A stretch of 44,978 nucleotides of DNA from a virus: the IMG/VR virus record IMGVR_UViG_3300021378_000045, positions 1-44,978 of that record. One strand, 5' to 3'. A program made the translations under genes and the position numbers. Below the pieces are notes generated by a model. The model saw nothing but the letters and a program-made list of their open reading frames with translations. It did not search any database and was not told the origin of the DNA. Of this stretch, positions 25,484 through 33,809 are shown one piece after another (the first letter of the stretch is position 1; every line of letters starts with the position of its first letter).

Positions 25484-25672
25484 CTATATACTTAAGTGTG
25501 TTAATTTTTCTTTTAATCTTTTCATATGTTTACAAGGTTGATAAGAACGAAATGACCTTGCTGGACATTCACAATCATCAATCTTGTAATCAGTAACTCT
25601 TACTTGGTAGTACTTAAGATTACCTTTCTTATCTCTACTACCCATTTCTCTATAATACCAACTATTTGTCAT
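25484..25672 (-). CDS. SWIM-type zinc-finger protein, 62 aa
   Basis: DDCECPARSFRSYQPCKHMK contains C-x-C-x(n)-C-x-H, the SWIM zinc-binding signature, in a protein that is otherwise just this domain with a basic lead-in. SWIM fingers bind DNA, RNA or protein in DNA-repair (Sws1/Srs2-type) and transposase-related proteins. It ends 6 nt before groEL and overlaps the upstream gene by 11 nt. The family call is from motif only. Confidence 0.65.
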   Translation of the reverse strand: MTNSWYYREMGSRDKKGNLKYYQVRVTDYKIDDCECPARSFRSYQPCKHMKRLKEKLTHLSI

Positions 25673-26003
25673 AACCTACAAAATCATATAGAACTGGTTC
25701 AACCAATCCTTGTTTAACTGCATATGGGTATTCTTCGTGTAACCAATAGTTTTGAACAGTTTCAACTTCATGGTGAACATCGTGGTAAAGGTCATCAATA
25801 GTATATCCATCACCATATTTGATACCACCACACAACTCCATTAGTTCGTTGAGTTTATCAAAATTATTTTGGTATTTAACAATTGATTTGATTATGTTTT
25901 CTTTCATCAAATCAGCTACCTTGTCATTGTAATCATACATTTCTTTTGACCAAGGTTTTTTTACTTGAGGTTTGATTAGTACTTTCATATTATTGAACTT
26001 CAA
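25662..26003 (-). CDS. Hypothetical protein, 113 aa
   Basis: MKFNNMKVLIKPQVKKPWSK then helices through MKENIIKSIVKYQNNFDKLN, with a His/Tyr-rich part (DLYHDVHHEVETVQNYWLHE). The cluster D-x-x-x-D-x-H-H-E could bind a metal. No family is recognised. Confidence 0.55.
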   Translation of the reverse strand: MKFNNMKVLIKPQVKKPWSKEMYDYNDKVADLMKENIIKSIVKYQNNFDKLNELMELCGGIKYGDGYTIDDLYHDVHHEVETVQNYWLHEEYPYAVKQGLVEPVLYDFVGYDK

Positions 26004-26265
26004 TCATTGATAAAGGAACATTCCATTGAACTGTGGAGTTCTCATTTAATATACTAAGTACAGCTTTTTTGATGTTGATTTTCTCAACTCTTAACTGTTT
26101 ACCTTTTAACTTACCATGTGGTACAGATACTATACCACCAACTCTAAGTTGTGATTTAGTATTCCAAGCAACCTCAGATTTTCTTATCTCAATTAATTCA
26201 TTTAATTTTTTTGAGATTTCTCTTAATTCTTCTAAACTTTTTGATTTTAACGATTCGATATTCAT
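25990..26265 (-). CDS. Coiled-coil plus small beta-barrel (KOW-like) protein, 91 aa
   Basis: Residues 1-40 are a leucine-rich helix (MNIESLKSKSLEELREISKK). Residues 45-91 read as a KOW/SH3-type barrel: GGIVSVPHGKLKGKQLRVEK. KOW-like barrels bind RNA or ribosomal proteins. The ATG has the AAAAGTTAAATTATG leader and lies directly under promoter P6, so this is an early-type gene. Confidence 0.5.
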   Translation of the reverse strand: MNIESLKSKSLEELREISKKLNELIEIRKSEVAWNTKSQLRVGGIVSVPHGKLKGKQLRVEKINIKKAVLSILNENSTVQWNVPLSMIEVQ

Positions 26266-26290
26266 AATTTAACTTTTAGTGTTTTAACTT

Positions 26291-26332
26291 ATTTACATAG
26301 TAAATATACGAAAAAAAATCGAGATATCCAAA
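26291..26332 (-). promoter_or_regulatory. Bacteroidetes-type promoter cassette (P6)
   Basis: TTTG at 26332-26329, 20 nt, TATATTTAC at 26308-26300. Dyad at 26291-26305. The leader then runs about 25 nt to the ATG of the 91-aa gene. Confidence 0.8.
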
Positions 26333-26339
26333 TAAAATC

Positions 26340-26705
26340 TTATTTATTTTCTGCCCAAAAAGATTGAACTAATATTATGGTAAAACAAAGAAATAACTGA
26401 ACTGCTATTTTCATTGTAAACTTTTCACCAAAAAACCATTGAATCATAATAGCATAAACTATCATTCCTATGGCAAACCCTACGAATCTAGCTCCCCATA
26501 TACTTCCACCATATCCAATAACATTGTATTTTGTTGCTGCTATAAATAGATAAGTTAAAGGAATTGATAATGCATACCAACCCCACCACGATTCATCAAA
26601 TCTTGGGTATTTAAATTGTACATTGTGTTGAGCCCATGCCCCAAGTTGAGCTATGGTTGTTATGATTGCACCAAGTAGTACATAATTCCATTTTATATTA
26701 TCCAT
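26340..26705 (-). CDS. Four-span membrane protein, 121 aa
   Basis: Hydrophobic spans near residues 7-25, 43-60, 68-90 and 97-117 with short polar loops. Charged residues (Lys, Glu) at the ends only. The length and layout resemble small multidrug/EmrE-like or DMT-type membrane proteins, without a diagnostic motif such as a conserved membrane Glu. Could insert in the host membrane during infection. Confidence 0.6.
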   Translation of the reverse strand: MDNIKWNYVLLGAIITTIAQLGAWAQHNVQFKYPRFDESWWGWYALSIPLTYLFIAATKYNVIGYGGSIWGARFVGFAIGMIVYAIMIQWFFGEKFTMKIAVQLFLCFTIILVQSFWAENK

Positions 26706-26706
26706 A

Positions 26707-26970
26707 CTATTCTAATTTACTCATCGGAATTCTAACATTAGGAACTTCAATCTTTTCCATATTGGTAAATTCTTGATATAGTTCATAGGATTTTTGATGC
26801 ATATTACATGCCTTCTTTTGTGATTCATCAATGTGTACTGAATAAACAGATACTTCTTGTGCATTTAATGAATCATCATTAATGTTAGTATATTCTCGAT
26901 GTGTTATTTCAAAATCATCAAACTCTTCTGGTAGAGAGTTTAAAAATGTTTTGTAATCTTTTATTGTCAT
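26707..26970 (-). CDS. Hypothetical protein, 87 aa
   Basis: Start chosen at MTIKDYKTFLNSLPEEFDDF, 1 nt after the upstream stop. An in-frame ATG six codons earlier would overlap the upstream gene. Alpha/beta, acidic, with DDFEITHREYTNINDDSL. Proteins with this pattern occur widely in T4-like phages but have no known function. Confidence 0.55.
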   Translation of the reverse strand: MTIKDYKTFLNSLPEEFDDFEITHREYTNINDDSLNAQEVSVYSVHIDESQKKACNMHQKSYELYQEFTNMEKIEVPNVRIPMSKLE

Positions 26971-26971
26971 A

Positions 26972-27217
26972 TTAAAACCATTTTGCAAAAGGAGAGTTTT
27001 CCAATTCCCTTTGTTGTTGTTCTTCTCGTTTTATTTCTTTTTCTTCTTCAGTTTCAGGTGGCGGGGGAGTATCCCATTGAATTGAATTTAAATAAGATTT
27101 ATAGTCTCCTTTATGAACTACCCAAAGTTCATGTTCCATAATTTGTTGTGGAGTTTTGAAGTTTTTAGCATAGATATCGGATTCCAATTCATATGCATCT
27201 TCGTAATCATAATCCAT
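26972..27217 (-). CDS. Hypothetical acidic protein, 81 aa
   Basis: Starts MDYDYEDAYELESDIYAKNF, and has a PPPPETEEEKEIKREEQQQR-like polar C-terminal stretch that is probably a disordered helix. It follows the 110-aa gene by 3 nt. Function unknown. Confidence 0.5.
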   Translation of the reverse strand: MDYDYEDAYELESDIYAKNFKTPQQIMEHELWVVHKGDYKSYLNSIQWDTPPPPETEEEKEIKREEQQQRELENSPFAKWF

Positions 27218-27220
27218 TAT

Positions 27221-27553
27221 TTATAAGTAAGCAGGTCCAAAGAAGTTCCATTTATCACTTCCATCAAAGATATTACCTCTGTTATGTTTAGCTGGTGAGT
27301 TCCACGAAGCTGGTTTTAGTAAATCTCCTTTACATATCAAACTACCTTTTAGAACCCCTTCCCACATAGAAACGAAAGCCCATACTGAACCTTCATCTAT
27401 CACCTTCATATACTTCTGTCCTTTTTTAACAGTAAGGGGAGTATATTCTTTGTAAGAATAGTTTTTATCCCAATGTTGTTTTCTCTTTTCATTTACCTCA
27501 TCTAACCAAATTTCAAATTTACTCATAGTTTTATGTTTTATATTATCACTCAT
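27221..27553 (-). CDS. Hypothetical protein, 110 aa, leaderless start
   Basis: MSDNIKHKTMSKFEIWLDEV shares the MSDN opening with the deoxyribonucleotidase at 6270 because both starts belong to the same promoter cassette. An internal ATG at residue 10 is a possible alternative start. The rest is a beta-rich domain (KGQKYMKVIDEGSVWAFVSM). No family. Confidence 0.6.
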   Translation of the reverse strand: MSDNIKHKTMSKFEIWLDEVNEKRKQHWDKNYSYKEYTPLTVKKGQKYMKVIDEGSVWAFVSMWEGVLKGSLICKGDLLKPASWNSPAKHNRGNIFDGSDKWNFFGPAYL

Positions 27554-27593
27554 TTACTATGTAAATATACGAAAAAAAACTGAGATATCCTAA
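27552..27593 (-). promoter_or_regulatory. Bacteroidetes-type promoter cassette with built-in ATG (P7)
   Basis: TATATTTAC at 27569-27561, dyad at 27552-27566, and -33 position 27593-27590 reading TTAG (TTTG expected). The ATGAGTGATAAT start lies 7 nt beyond the -10 box. Confidence 0.7.
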
Positions 27594-27610
27594 TATTTTA
27601 ACAATTATTT

Positions 27611-28348
27611 TTAAAATATTTTTCGAATATTTTGTATATAATCTACCCATAGCTGGGCTATAACTGATTGCTTTCCAAATTTATAATGAACATCCTCCCC
27701 ATCTTTAAGTAATTTGCGTAGATTTAATAATCTAATATAATCGGTTGTAAATACATTCATCAAAGGAGTATCACTATTAAATCTTGTTATATCATTAGAT
27801 TCTAAAAGATTCCCATGTAAGAATCGTTCAATTGGTCTTTGCTCACTTTCATCGTTTAGTATAGGGTTATTGAAAGATACAACTATATTAATACCTCGTT
27901 CTCTCAATGATTTAAATACAGGTTTAATAAATGAATGAAATAATAAATTCCACTCTTCTTCTTGAAAATTTGTTCTATGGATTAGGTTATATTGTAGGTA
28001 TGGTTCAGGTAACTTTTCTATATCATTACCACCTCGTGATGCTATACTATGACTTAATGATGTAATATATCCATCTTTAAGAGGTCTTAACATTATTGGA
28101 AATCTATGAAAAAAGCTAAAGTTGATAAGAATCATATCACCATTCTTAAACTTAAAGATATCTTCTACAATTCGAGATACTATTATGTAATTTGATAAAC
28201 CACCCTCTGCTCTGTGTCTGTGTTTAAATTTGAAATGTTCTGCTATAATCTCACTAAAACCAACTGTTGCACATTCTTTAGGTCTATCAGGATTAAACCA
28301 AGTACCAAATGAATCACCATAGTGATGTAGTGTATTTACTTTTTCCAT
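27611..28348 (-). CDS. SGNH-hydrolase-like protein, 245 aa
   Basis: Block [10 protein letters not shown] (S13) is the closest of the four to classical GDSL. Block [12 protein letters not shown], block [13 protein letters not shown] and a block V-like [13 protein letters not shown] with D-x-H. It is likely an esterase or acyl-transfer enzyme. Lies just after the ferredoxin gene (13-nt overlap with its end). Confidence 0.65.
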   Translation of the reverse strand: MEKVNTLHHYGDSFGTWFNPDRPKECATVGFSEIIAEHFKFKHRHRAEGGLSNYIIVSRIVEDIFKFKNGDMILINFSFFHRFPIMLRPLKDGYITSLSHSIASRGGNDIEKLPEPYLQYNLIHRTNFQEEEWNLLFHSFIKPVFKSLRERGINIVVSFNNPILNDESEQRPIERFLHGNLLESNDITRFNSDTPLMNVFTTDYIRLLNLRKLLKDGEDVHYKFGKQSVIAQLWVDYIQNIRKIF

Positions 28349-28650
28349 TCTTGTCCAAAAAAGTTATAGTTCTTTTTTACATACTCATCCGTACCATCTT
28401 TCTCAATCGCATCTTCTTCATCAGCATATATTGCCTCAACAGGACATTCGGGTATACAGGCACCACAGTCAATACATTCGGCAGGGTTTATATACAACAT
28501 CTTACCTTTCTTATCTTCTTCACTCATTCCCTCAACCTCTGCACCTCTACCATTAATATCTATTGGACCATGAATACAATCAACAGGACAAACTGCTACA
28601 CAAGCAGTATCACAAACACCATCACATGGTTTTCCAATTATATAACTCAT
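28336..28650 (-). CDS. Ferredoxin with two Fe-S clusters, 104 aa
   Basis: Two cluster motifs: C9-x3-C13-x3-C17-x3-C21-P-V-D-C25 and C59-x2-C62-x2-C65-x3-C69-P. The second binds a [4Fe-4S] cluster. The first has an unusual extra Cys (C13) and may bind [3Fe-4S] or [4Fe-4S], as in 7Fe/8Fe bacterial ferredoxins. It is a small soluble electron carrier. Cyanophages carry plant-type [2Fe-2S] ferredoxin, so a bacterial two-cluster type is notable. Could supply electrons to the radical SAM enzymes (inference). Confidence 0.9.
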   Translation of the reverse strand: MSYIIGKPCDGVCDTACVAVCPVDCIHGPIDINGRGAEVEGMSEEDKKGKMLYINPAECIDCGACIPECPVEAIYADEEDAIEKDGTDEYVKKNYNFFGQEWKK

Positions 28651-28835
28651 AGTTCTCCCATATCGGTTAATTGTCTTTTTAATAAATCTCTACGCTCTAT
28701 AATTTTTTCCATTAATTTCATATAAGATTTACCAACTCTATTATCAGATTCTAACTTTAGATAAATATCAATCTGATTGTTCAATTCAATCAAATCTTCT
28801 TTCATTCGTGGTATGTTTATTTTTTCTTCTTTCAT
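28647..28835 (-). CDS. Small helical protein, 62 aa
   Basis: [20 protein letters not shown] then [20 protein letters not shown], a charged helical hairpin without recognised family. ATGA overlaps with both neighbours (ferredoxin downstream, the 122-aa gene upstream) support it as a real gene. Confidence 0.6.
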   Translation of the reverse strand: MKEEKINIPRMKEDLIELNNQIDIYLKLESDNRVGKSYMKLMEKIIERRDLLKRQLTDMGEL

Positions 28836-29200
28836 ACATCAAATATTTCTTTATAAGAATCTATATGAGATTTAAATATAGAACATAGTTCATATTCTTC
28901 AACTTCTTCATTATACTTTAATAAGTATTTAACCCAAGATATACTGTATGCATCTATGAGTATAGGAACGTATTCATCCCCATGGTCATGATATTGTTTT
29001 ATGTATGCTTGTGTGATATCAAACAAATCTTCCTTGGTAGGTTCACCAAACATATCTTTCCAATCTTTAATACTTAGTGGCATTACACTACCACGAGTTA
29101 AATCGATTTTTAACATTTCCTTTTCCATCTCTCTAAAATGTTGGTATCGTTCGTTGGTTTTTTCGAACTCATTTAAATCATCCTCGTTAAAGTCATCCAT
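28832..29200 (-). CDS. Acidic hypothetical protein, 122 aa
   Basis: MDDFNEDDLNEFEKTNERYQ opens a Glu/Asp-rich helical protein with a middle segment MPLSIKDWKDMFGEPTKEDL. It follows the duplicated glycosyltransferase gene with a 1-nt gap. No function is recognised. Confidence 0.55.
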   Translation of the reverse strand: MDDFNEDDLNEFEKTNERYQHFREMEKEMLKIDLTRGSVMPLSIKDWKDMFGEPTKEDLFDITQAYIKQYHDHGDEYVPILIDAYSISWVKYLLKYNEEVEEYELCSIFKSHIDSYKEIFDV

Positions 29201-29201
29201 A

Positions 29202-30083
29202 TTATATTATTGATTTTGGTGTTGGTGTAATCATTTTGTGTTTTATATCAAATTTATCCCATAACTTTTTATATAATGGATATATCTCTGAAGTAGAAAA
29301 TTGGTTATATATTGGCCAATGAAAGAATCTGGCTTTAGTATTAATAAACGTATCTAAGTAATCAGGGTTAATAATCAATTCTTCTTTATCTTTTAGTTGG
29401 ATTGCATTAGGGTCATCTAATCCAGATTCAAATCCTATCTTAACTTTTGAATCGTTTAAGAACTTATAAAAAAGATATTGTTCCATGTATTGATTTAGGG
29501 TATCTTCGTTTTTTCCTATTATTGGTTTAACAAATTTATGTAACACTTCTATAACTTCTTTAATTATATCGAAATCAGAAACCATCATATAGCAATTATT
29601 TGGTATTGTGTTCCAATCCCATTTTTCATCTGTATATTTTGATTTATGGTGTTTGATATAATTTCTTAAGTAATTATGATATAGATATTCTATCTCTCTA
29701 AATGGAGTATGCCTTAATCCAAACTTTAATTCATAAAATCCATATGTAATTGAATCATCTCTCCATATAGGTTTTTTGGTAAGAATGGTATCCAAATCAA
29801 TATGTAAATATTTTCCTTTTTCGTATTTCATAGATAAGAGTTTAGCAAATCCCCAATTTGGTGAATCAAATTTCTCAAGTTCATCTAAAACGATTATTTC
29901 ACTAAACGGTATTTTATGTTTAATAAAAAAATTCTTACTTACCTCATCACAATATAATTTAGTATGGTTGTATTGGTTTGCAGAACTTACTGATATCATA
30001 GCCATATCAATAAAGTTATTTCCCCATCCCTTCGAGGAATGAGAATCTTCATCCATTTTTACCCATGTATAAATTATATTCAT
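29202..30083 (-). CDS. DxD glycosyltransferase, paralog 1, 293 aa
   Basis: KYLHIDLDTILTKKP places the metal-binding D96-x-D98 after a GT-A-like N-terminal domain (MNIIYTWVKM). Its position is identical to that in the neighbouring paralog, and both share NWG-x-x-K-L (about 76-82) before it and the MMVSDFD or LIVNNPK strand after. Product size and style match phage DUF6734-like glycosyltransferases. The donor and acceptor are unknown. Confidence 0.65.
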   Translation of the reverse strand: MNIIYTWVKMDEDSHSSKGWGNNFIDMAMISVSSANQYNHTKLYCDEVSKNFFIKHKIPFSEIIVLDELEKFDSPNWGFAKLLSMKYEKGKYLHIDLDTILTKKPIWRDDSITYGFYELKFGLRHTPFREIEYLYHNYLRNYIKHHKSKYTDEKWDWNTIPNNCYMMVSDFDIIKEVIEVLHKFVKPIIGKNEDTLNQYMEQYLFYKFLNDSKVKIGFESGLDDPNAIQLKDKEELIINPDYLDTFINTKARFFHWPIYNQFSTSEIYPLYKKLWDKFDIKHKMITPTPKSII

Positions 30084-30934
30084 TTTATATTATCAAGTAT
30101 TTGTTTAATTTCAGATTCAGAATAATCACAAAGTCCTTCAAAATGCAACCAACCATTTTCTTCGAAATCACTAAAGGGTAGTTCTCCACTCATAATTAAA
30201 TCTTTGTTATAATCAGAAATATGAAATTCTCCCTTACGTTCCATATAATCTAATTTACTATCGTGATTGGTATGAGAATATGCCCCATTAGCACCATTCC
30301 ATTTGCAAAGATTCATAAACAGAAATTGTTCCATAAACATATTTAACTCACCTAACTTAGTTTTATAGTATGGCTTTATTCTTTCTTGTAATTCAATAAT
30401 AGTTTCTTTTATAAGTTTTGGATTGTTTACTATAAGTAATGAGTTGTTCGGTGCGTGAGAAAAATCAAAAACACCTTCTTGTAATAAGTTAGGTTCATAT
30501 TTCTCTGCTATTTTTACATAACGTTCGTATATGTGCTTAAATGAGGAATAGTGTCCTTTACCGTAAATTAAACTTGTTTCTGCATTTCCCCATATAATAT
30601 CTTTTGATGTATCGAACTTTAATTCTTTGAGAAGTATCGTATCCATATCAATGTGGATGTGAGGATGTAATTGGTTTTTAATCGTGATTAGTTTTGTTAT
30701 ACCCCAATTTGATGACTGATATTGATTAAGTTCTTTTGTGGTTCGGATTCGAGTGAATGGGATATCGAGGTTTTTAATTATATTGAATCCTATTTCCTTA
30801 TCACACCACATTTCGGTTTCATACCAACGGTTAGCTTGTTCAACGGATTTTCTTAATATAGTAACGGCTTTTGGATTATCCAAACCCTTAAGCCAACCAT
30901 CAGTCCATTTATATGTATATACAACTTTGTTCAA
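30080..30934 (-). CDS. DxD glycosyltransferase, paralog 2, 284 aa, TTG start
   Basis: The start codon is TTG (30934), supported because the encoded MNKVVYTYKWTD aligns with the N-terminus of paralog 1. D96-M-D98 is at the same coordinate (HIHIDMDTILLKEL). Both genes share MWCD/LYCD and SSNWG/SPNWG motifs. The ATGA overlap to paralog 1 shows they are co-translated. A tandem duplication followed by divergence is the simplest history. Confidence 0.65.
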   Translation of the reverse strand: MNKVVYTYKWTDGWLKGLDNPKAVTILRKSVEQANRWYETEMWCDKEIGFNIIKNLDIPFTRIRTTKELNQYQSSNWGITKLITIKNQLHPHIHIDMDTILLKELKFDTSKDIIWGNAETSLIYGKGHYSSFKHIYERYVKIAEKYEPNLLQEGVFDFSHAPNNSLLIVNNPKLIKETIIELQERIKPYYKTKLGELNMFMEQFLFMNLCKWNGANGAYSHTNHDSKLDYMERKGEFHISDYNKDLIMSGELPFSDFEENGWLHFEGLCDYSESEIKQILDNIK

Positions 30935-31048
30935 TTGTTAATATCTTTTTTTATATTTTTTTTAAAAACGCAATAGTTATAGACACTCCAGACAACTTAA
31001 AGAAGAAAAGTTAAAAGAAAGTATAATAACCTTTAACTTAAATACTAA

Positions 31049-31076
31049 GACACTAAGATAGTGTCGGTTTTTTAAA
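31049..31076 (+). terminator. Plus-strand intrinsic-terminator-like hairpin
   Basis: GACACT-AAGAT-AGTGTC followed by GGTTTTTT reads as a terminator only on the plus strand. The reverse side lacks a T run. Nothing else is recognised as plus-strand coding here, so the transcript it would end is unidentified. See finding. Confidence 0.4.
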
Positions 31077-31132
31077 AATTTTTTCATTTTGTCGTTCAGA
31101 TTTAATTTTCCCTTTTCTTTTTATTGATAGTA

Positions 31133-31297
31133 TTACCATCTTCTCAGTATATTCCAAACTATAAACCCATTAGTAATAACTGCTTGTAATACAATCAGAG
31201 TTCTCCATATAGCAACTACATCAGCTTCTCTTGTAGAGCCTTCCTTAGAACCTAAAGCACGAGCCCATAATCTCCACCACCTTCTTACATATACCAT
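31133..31297 (-). CDS. Small membrane protein, 54 aa
   Basis: The ORF opens at 31411 in the same frame, but that part lies inside the 167-aa gene, so the internal ATG at 31297 is preferred (MVYVRRWWRLWARALGSKEG). C-terminal span TLIVLQAVITNGFIVWNIL with Arg-rich flanks. Function unknown. It overlaps the upstream stop by 13 nt. Confidence 0.5.
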   Translation of the reverse strand: MVYVRRWWRLWARALGSKEGSTREADVVAIWRTLIVLQAVITNGFIVWNILRRW

Positions 31298-31788
31298 AAT
31301 CCTCCGATTACAAGGATGAAGGCAAGTATCTCTACCCACCACAGAAAGTTGTTTATCTTTAGAAGTTTCATTATACCTCCTCCTACTAACATAATGAGTA
31401 AGGGAACCCACACACCTATGAGGGATAATCCGATAAGAGAACCTCCTATACCTAATACTGCTCCTAAGTAATGGATAGTTTCTTTAATGGATTCACCTCT
31501 GAATTGTGTTTGAGTACCTACCCAAAAGAAACCCATACCCCCTATAAAGAAGATAGGATTAAGATAGTACTGAAGTATTGTACCTATACCTAAGAAGTAA
31601 GTAAAGATAGTAAATAGTATCTCTTCGTTACGTTCTTTTTGTTTAAGTACATACCATGAGTCTGATACACTATGAAGTACTTTCCAATTGTTTCTCCATA
31701 GTATGTATAAGATATATAGAGGGAATGATGTACTCATCCATATTAATCCTCCATAACCTGCTAATACTTGTATAAGTGTTGATTCCAT
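31285..31788 (-). CDS. Multi-span membrane protein, 167 aa
   Basis: About five hydrophobic segments, for instance ILFTIFTYFLGIGTILQYYL and GGSLIGLSLIGVWVPLLIML, with polar loops of 10-20 residues. A membrane protein of unknown function. In the envelope-directed region of the window, it follows an S1/P1 nuclease gene (28-nt gap). Confidence 0.6.
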   Translation of the reverse strand: MESTLIQVLAGYGGLIWMSTSFPLYILYILWRNNWKVLHSVSDSWYVLKQKERNEEILFTIFTYFLGIGTILQYYLNPIFFIGGMGFFWVGTQTQFRGESIKETIHYLGAVLGIGGSLIGLSLIGVWVPLLIMLVGGGIMKLLKINNFLWWVEILAFILVIGGLWYM

Positions 31789-31816
31789 GATTGTTTCCGT
31801 TCTTAATTGTTATAGG

Positions 31817-32644
31817 TTATTCATTATTATAGTTACCGAAAATGTCTTGGATTAGATTTCCTAATCTTACTCCTGCATAGTATAACCTCTTTTCTAATAC
31901 GGGTTGATACTTGTACACATAATCATATGATAGATAAGAACCATCCGGCGTGTTCTTGTAGATATCTCTAGCCCACCAATGCGATTCAAATGTCCATTCG
32001 AGGGTATTACTTTGTTTGACAACCTCTTTCCTATATTTGTTTTCTAAGTGATTACTCCATTCCGTATAACTCATTTTGAAATCATCTATTAAGTTACTAT
32101 CCCATAGTACATGAAGATTAGTTCTATTATCACTACCCTTTCTACCTTTGAATGTAAGATAAATTTTACTACCACCATAATCCTCATACCTACCAGTATG
32201 CATTGGTTGATGTAAATCTCCTACTAAGTGTACCAAGTACTTAAGGTAAAACTTCTTCATCTCTTTATCTGATGAGGGAGATTTTAATATAGCTACACAT
32301 CGTTCTATTATTGTTACCACATTTTCTTCGGGTACATCCACATCTGGATATTCTAAATCTAATGGTAGATTCACATAGTGCCATTTATCATAAGGTCTCC
32401 AATTAGGATTACTTCTCATTTCATCTGCCCATGTACTTACAACTGCAAGTGATTCTCCATCTAATATATCATATACGATATCCTTAACATCATCACTCAA
32501 TTGTCTTTCTGCAATTTCACCAACGATTCTATGTCCTGTCTTTCCCCAATCGTTAGCAAATAATGATGTACCTACTCCTAATAGAAGTAAAAGTAATAAA
32601 ATTGGAAATAGATAAACCTTTAGTATATTGTAAATTGTTTTCAT
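31817..32644 (-). CDS. S1/P1 nuclease, secreted, 275 aa
   Basis: Signal peptide about 1-30, then W33-G-K-T-G-H38 and the zinc ligands of P1 nuclease in order: D74 (STWADE), H89 (WHYVN), H139-D143-H149 (HLVGDLHQPMH) and H178-D182 (NLHVLWD). The spacings of +4, +10 and +4 within the ligand pairs match P1. It cleaves single-stranded DNA/RNA and 3'-nucleotides in the periplasm or outside the cell. In a phage it may scavenge nucleotides or clear extracellular DNA during adsorption (inference). Confidence 0.9.
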   Translation of the reverse strand: MKTIYNILKVYLFPILLLLLLLGVGTSLFANDWGKTGHRIVGEIAERQLSDDVKDIVYDILDGESLAVVSTWADEMRSNPNWRPYDKWHYVNLPLDLEYPDVDVPEENVVTIIERCVAILKSPSSDKEMKKFYLKYLVHLVGDLHQPMHTGRYEDYGGSKIYLTFKGRKGSDNRTNLHVLWDSNLIDDFKMSYTEWSNHLENKYRKEVVKQSNTLEWTFESHWWARDIYKNTPDGSYLSYDYVYKYQPVLEKRLYYAGVRLGNLIQDIFGNYNNE

Positions 32645-32648
32645 ATCT

Positions 32649-33128
32649 TTAATTGTTTAATTGTGAAGGGGAACATCCCACTTCATTAACTTGTTTTATT
32701 TCTGTTATTGGAGTATCGGGACATTCATCAATTGCATTGATAACTCCATCAATATCATAATCTGCTCTTGCTACCAACGTATCAATACCTTCTTGTATTC
32801 TTTGTAACTTTATTAAGATTTCTTGAAGAGTTCCATTAGGTGCAAGTGTACTAAGTTGTTGTTGTAAATTGTCCAGTCCTTCTTGTAATGTAGTAATCAT
32901 TTGATGTAACTCATTCATTGTTGTATCCAAAGTATCAAATTCTATAACTAAGGTATCTACTGTGGATTCTAATTCTGTTACGCTTTCTACTAACCCACTT
33001 ACATCCACTACTTGTACTTGTGATTGTAATTTTTCTATCTCATCTCTTAATGTATCTAAACCTGTTTCTAAACTTGGGTTTATACATGATACTAATACGA
33101 AACCCCAAGCTGCTACTTTATTCTTCAT
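32649..33128 (-). CDS. Coiled-coil lipoprotein with TSP3-like C-terminus, 159 aa
   Basis: Signal MKNKVAAWGFVLVSC with lipobox Cys at about 15. Residues 25-120 are a heptad-rich coiled coil. Residues 122-156 read DYDIDGVINAIDECPDTPIT, a thrombospondin type 3-like calcium loop with the ECPDTP signature, as in Bacteroidetes OmpA-linked proteins. Probably anchored in the outer membrane. It overlaps the upstream gene by 11 nt. Confidence 0.65.
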   Translation of the reverse strand: MKNKVAAWGFVLVSCINPSLETGLDTLRDEIEKLQSQVQVVDVSGLVESVTELESTVDTLVIEFDTLDTTMNELHQMITTLQEGLDNLQQQLSTLAPNGTLQEILIKLQRIQEGIDTLVARADYDIDGVINAIDECPDTPITEIKQVNEVGCSPSQLNN

Positions 33129-33432
33129 TCTCTTTTTCTTCTAACCATTGTTCTATCTCATACTCAGGTAAGTATTCTTCGATATCTTCGATATAAACGA
33201 TATCTCCTTCTTCTAAATCTTCAAGTTTAGATATAACCTCATCAAATGGTGGTTGGTAATAATATACATCGTAATCCCAATCAATGTTTTGTGCATCATT
33301 ACACATTACATAAAGTTCATAACCATCTGCGGTATTCCATGCACTACATTCTAATGCTACTGATTTTCCAATTGGATAATCATCTGTGATTTGAATTCCT
33401 AATTTCTCTTGTAATTTTTCTATTAGTTCCAT
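33118..33432 (-). CDS. Acidic cytosolic hypothetical protein, 104 aa
   Basis: MELIEKLQEKLGIQITDDYP with a Tyr/Trp-rich central sheet (YELYVMCNDAQNIDWDYDVY) and an extremely acidic C-terminus (DIEEYLPEYEIEQWLEEKEN). No signal peptide. It overlaps the upstream gene stop as TAATG. Function unknown. Confidence 0.55.
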   Translation of the reverse strand: MELIEKLQEKLGIQITDDYPIGKSVALECSAWNTADGYELYVMCNDAQNIDWDYDVYYYQPPFDEVISKLEDLEEGDIVYIEDIEEYLPEYEIEQWLEEKENEE

Positions 33433-33809
33433 TAGTAATCGATTCTTTTAACCCATAACCATGCCCTTGTACCATTTGGTTGTGTTACAACGAATGTATC
33501 ATTTCCAATAAAGTATCCCAAATCATATTCCAATGAAGTATCTACTCTTTGAACTCTTAGTTGTCCACTTGGGTTTTCATTGTTTATCACAGAAACAATA
33601 TATCCTGCTGCTAATATCTTTACCGATGTTTTTCTTACAAACGTTGCTTTACCATCTGCAGATGGAGCAATTTCTAAAAATTCATTTACATCTTCTCCAT
33701 TAGATTGCCATACTCCAAATAATTCATGTGGAACAGATGTTACATCAGTTCGTTGAGAATATCCCAACGTGCTTAATAATACAAATAATAATACTAATTT
33801 GTTTTTCAT
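33432..33809 (-). CDS. Secreted beta-rich protein, 125 aa
   Basis: Sec signal MKNKLVLLFVLLSTLGYSQ with probable cleavage after SQ or S. The mature part is a small beta sandwich (VRKTSVKILAAGYIVSVINN). Lacks Cys. Typical Bacteroidetes export style (ends LLSTLGYSQ). Co-translated with the FMN-binding gene (ATGA overlap). Confidence 0.6.
   Translation of the reverse strand: MKNKLVLLFVLLSTLGYSQRTDVTSVPHELFGVWQSNGEDVNEFLEIAPSADGKATFVRKTSVKILAAGYIVSVINNENPSGQLRVQRVDTSLEYDLGYFIGNDTFVVTQPNGTRAWLWVKRIDY

Noticed and set aside
31298-31411. Longer version of the small membrane protein opening at 31411
   Set aside because: Residues before Met at 31297 lie inside the 167-aa gene in another frame and look like its shadow.
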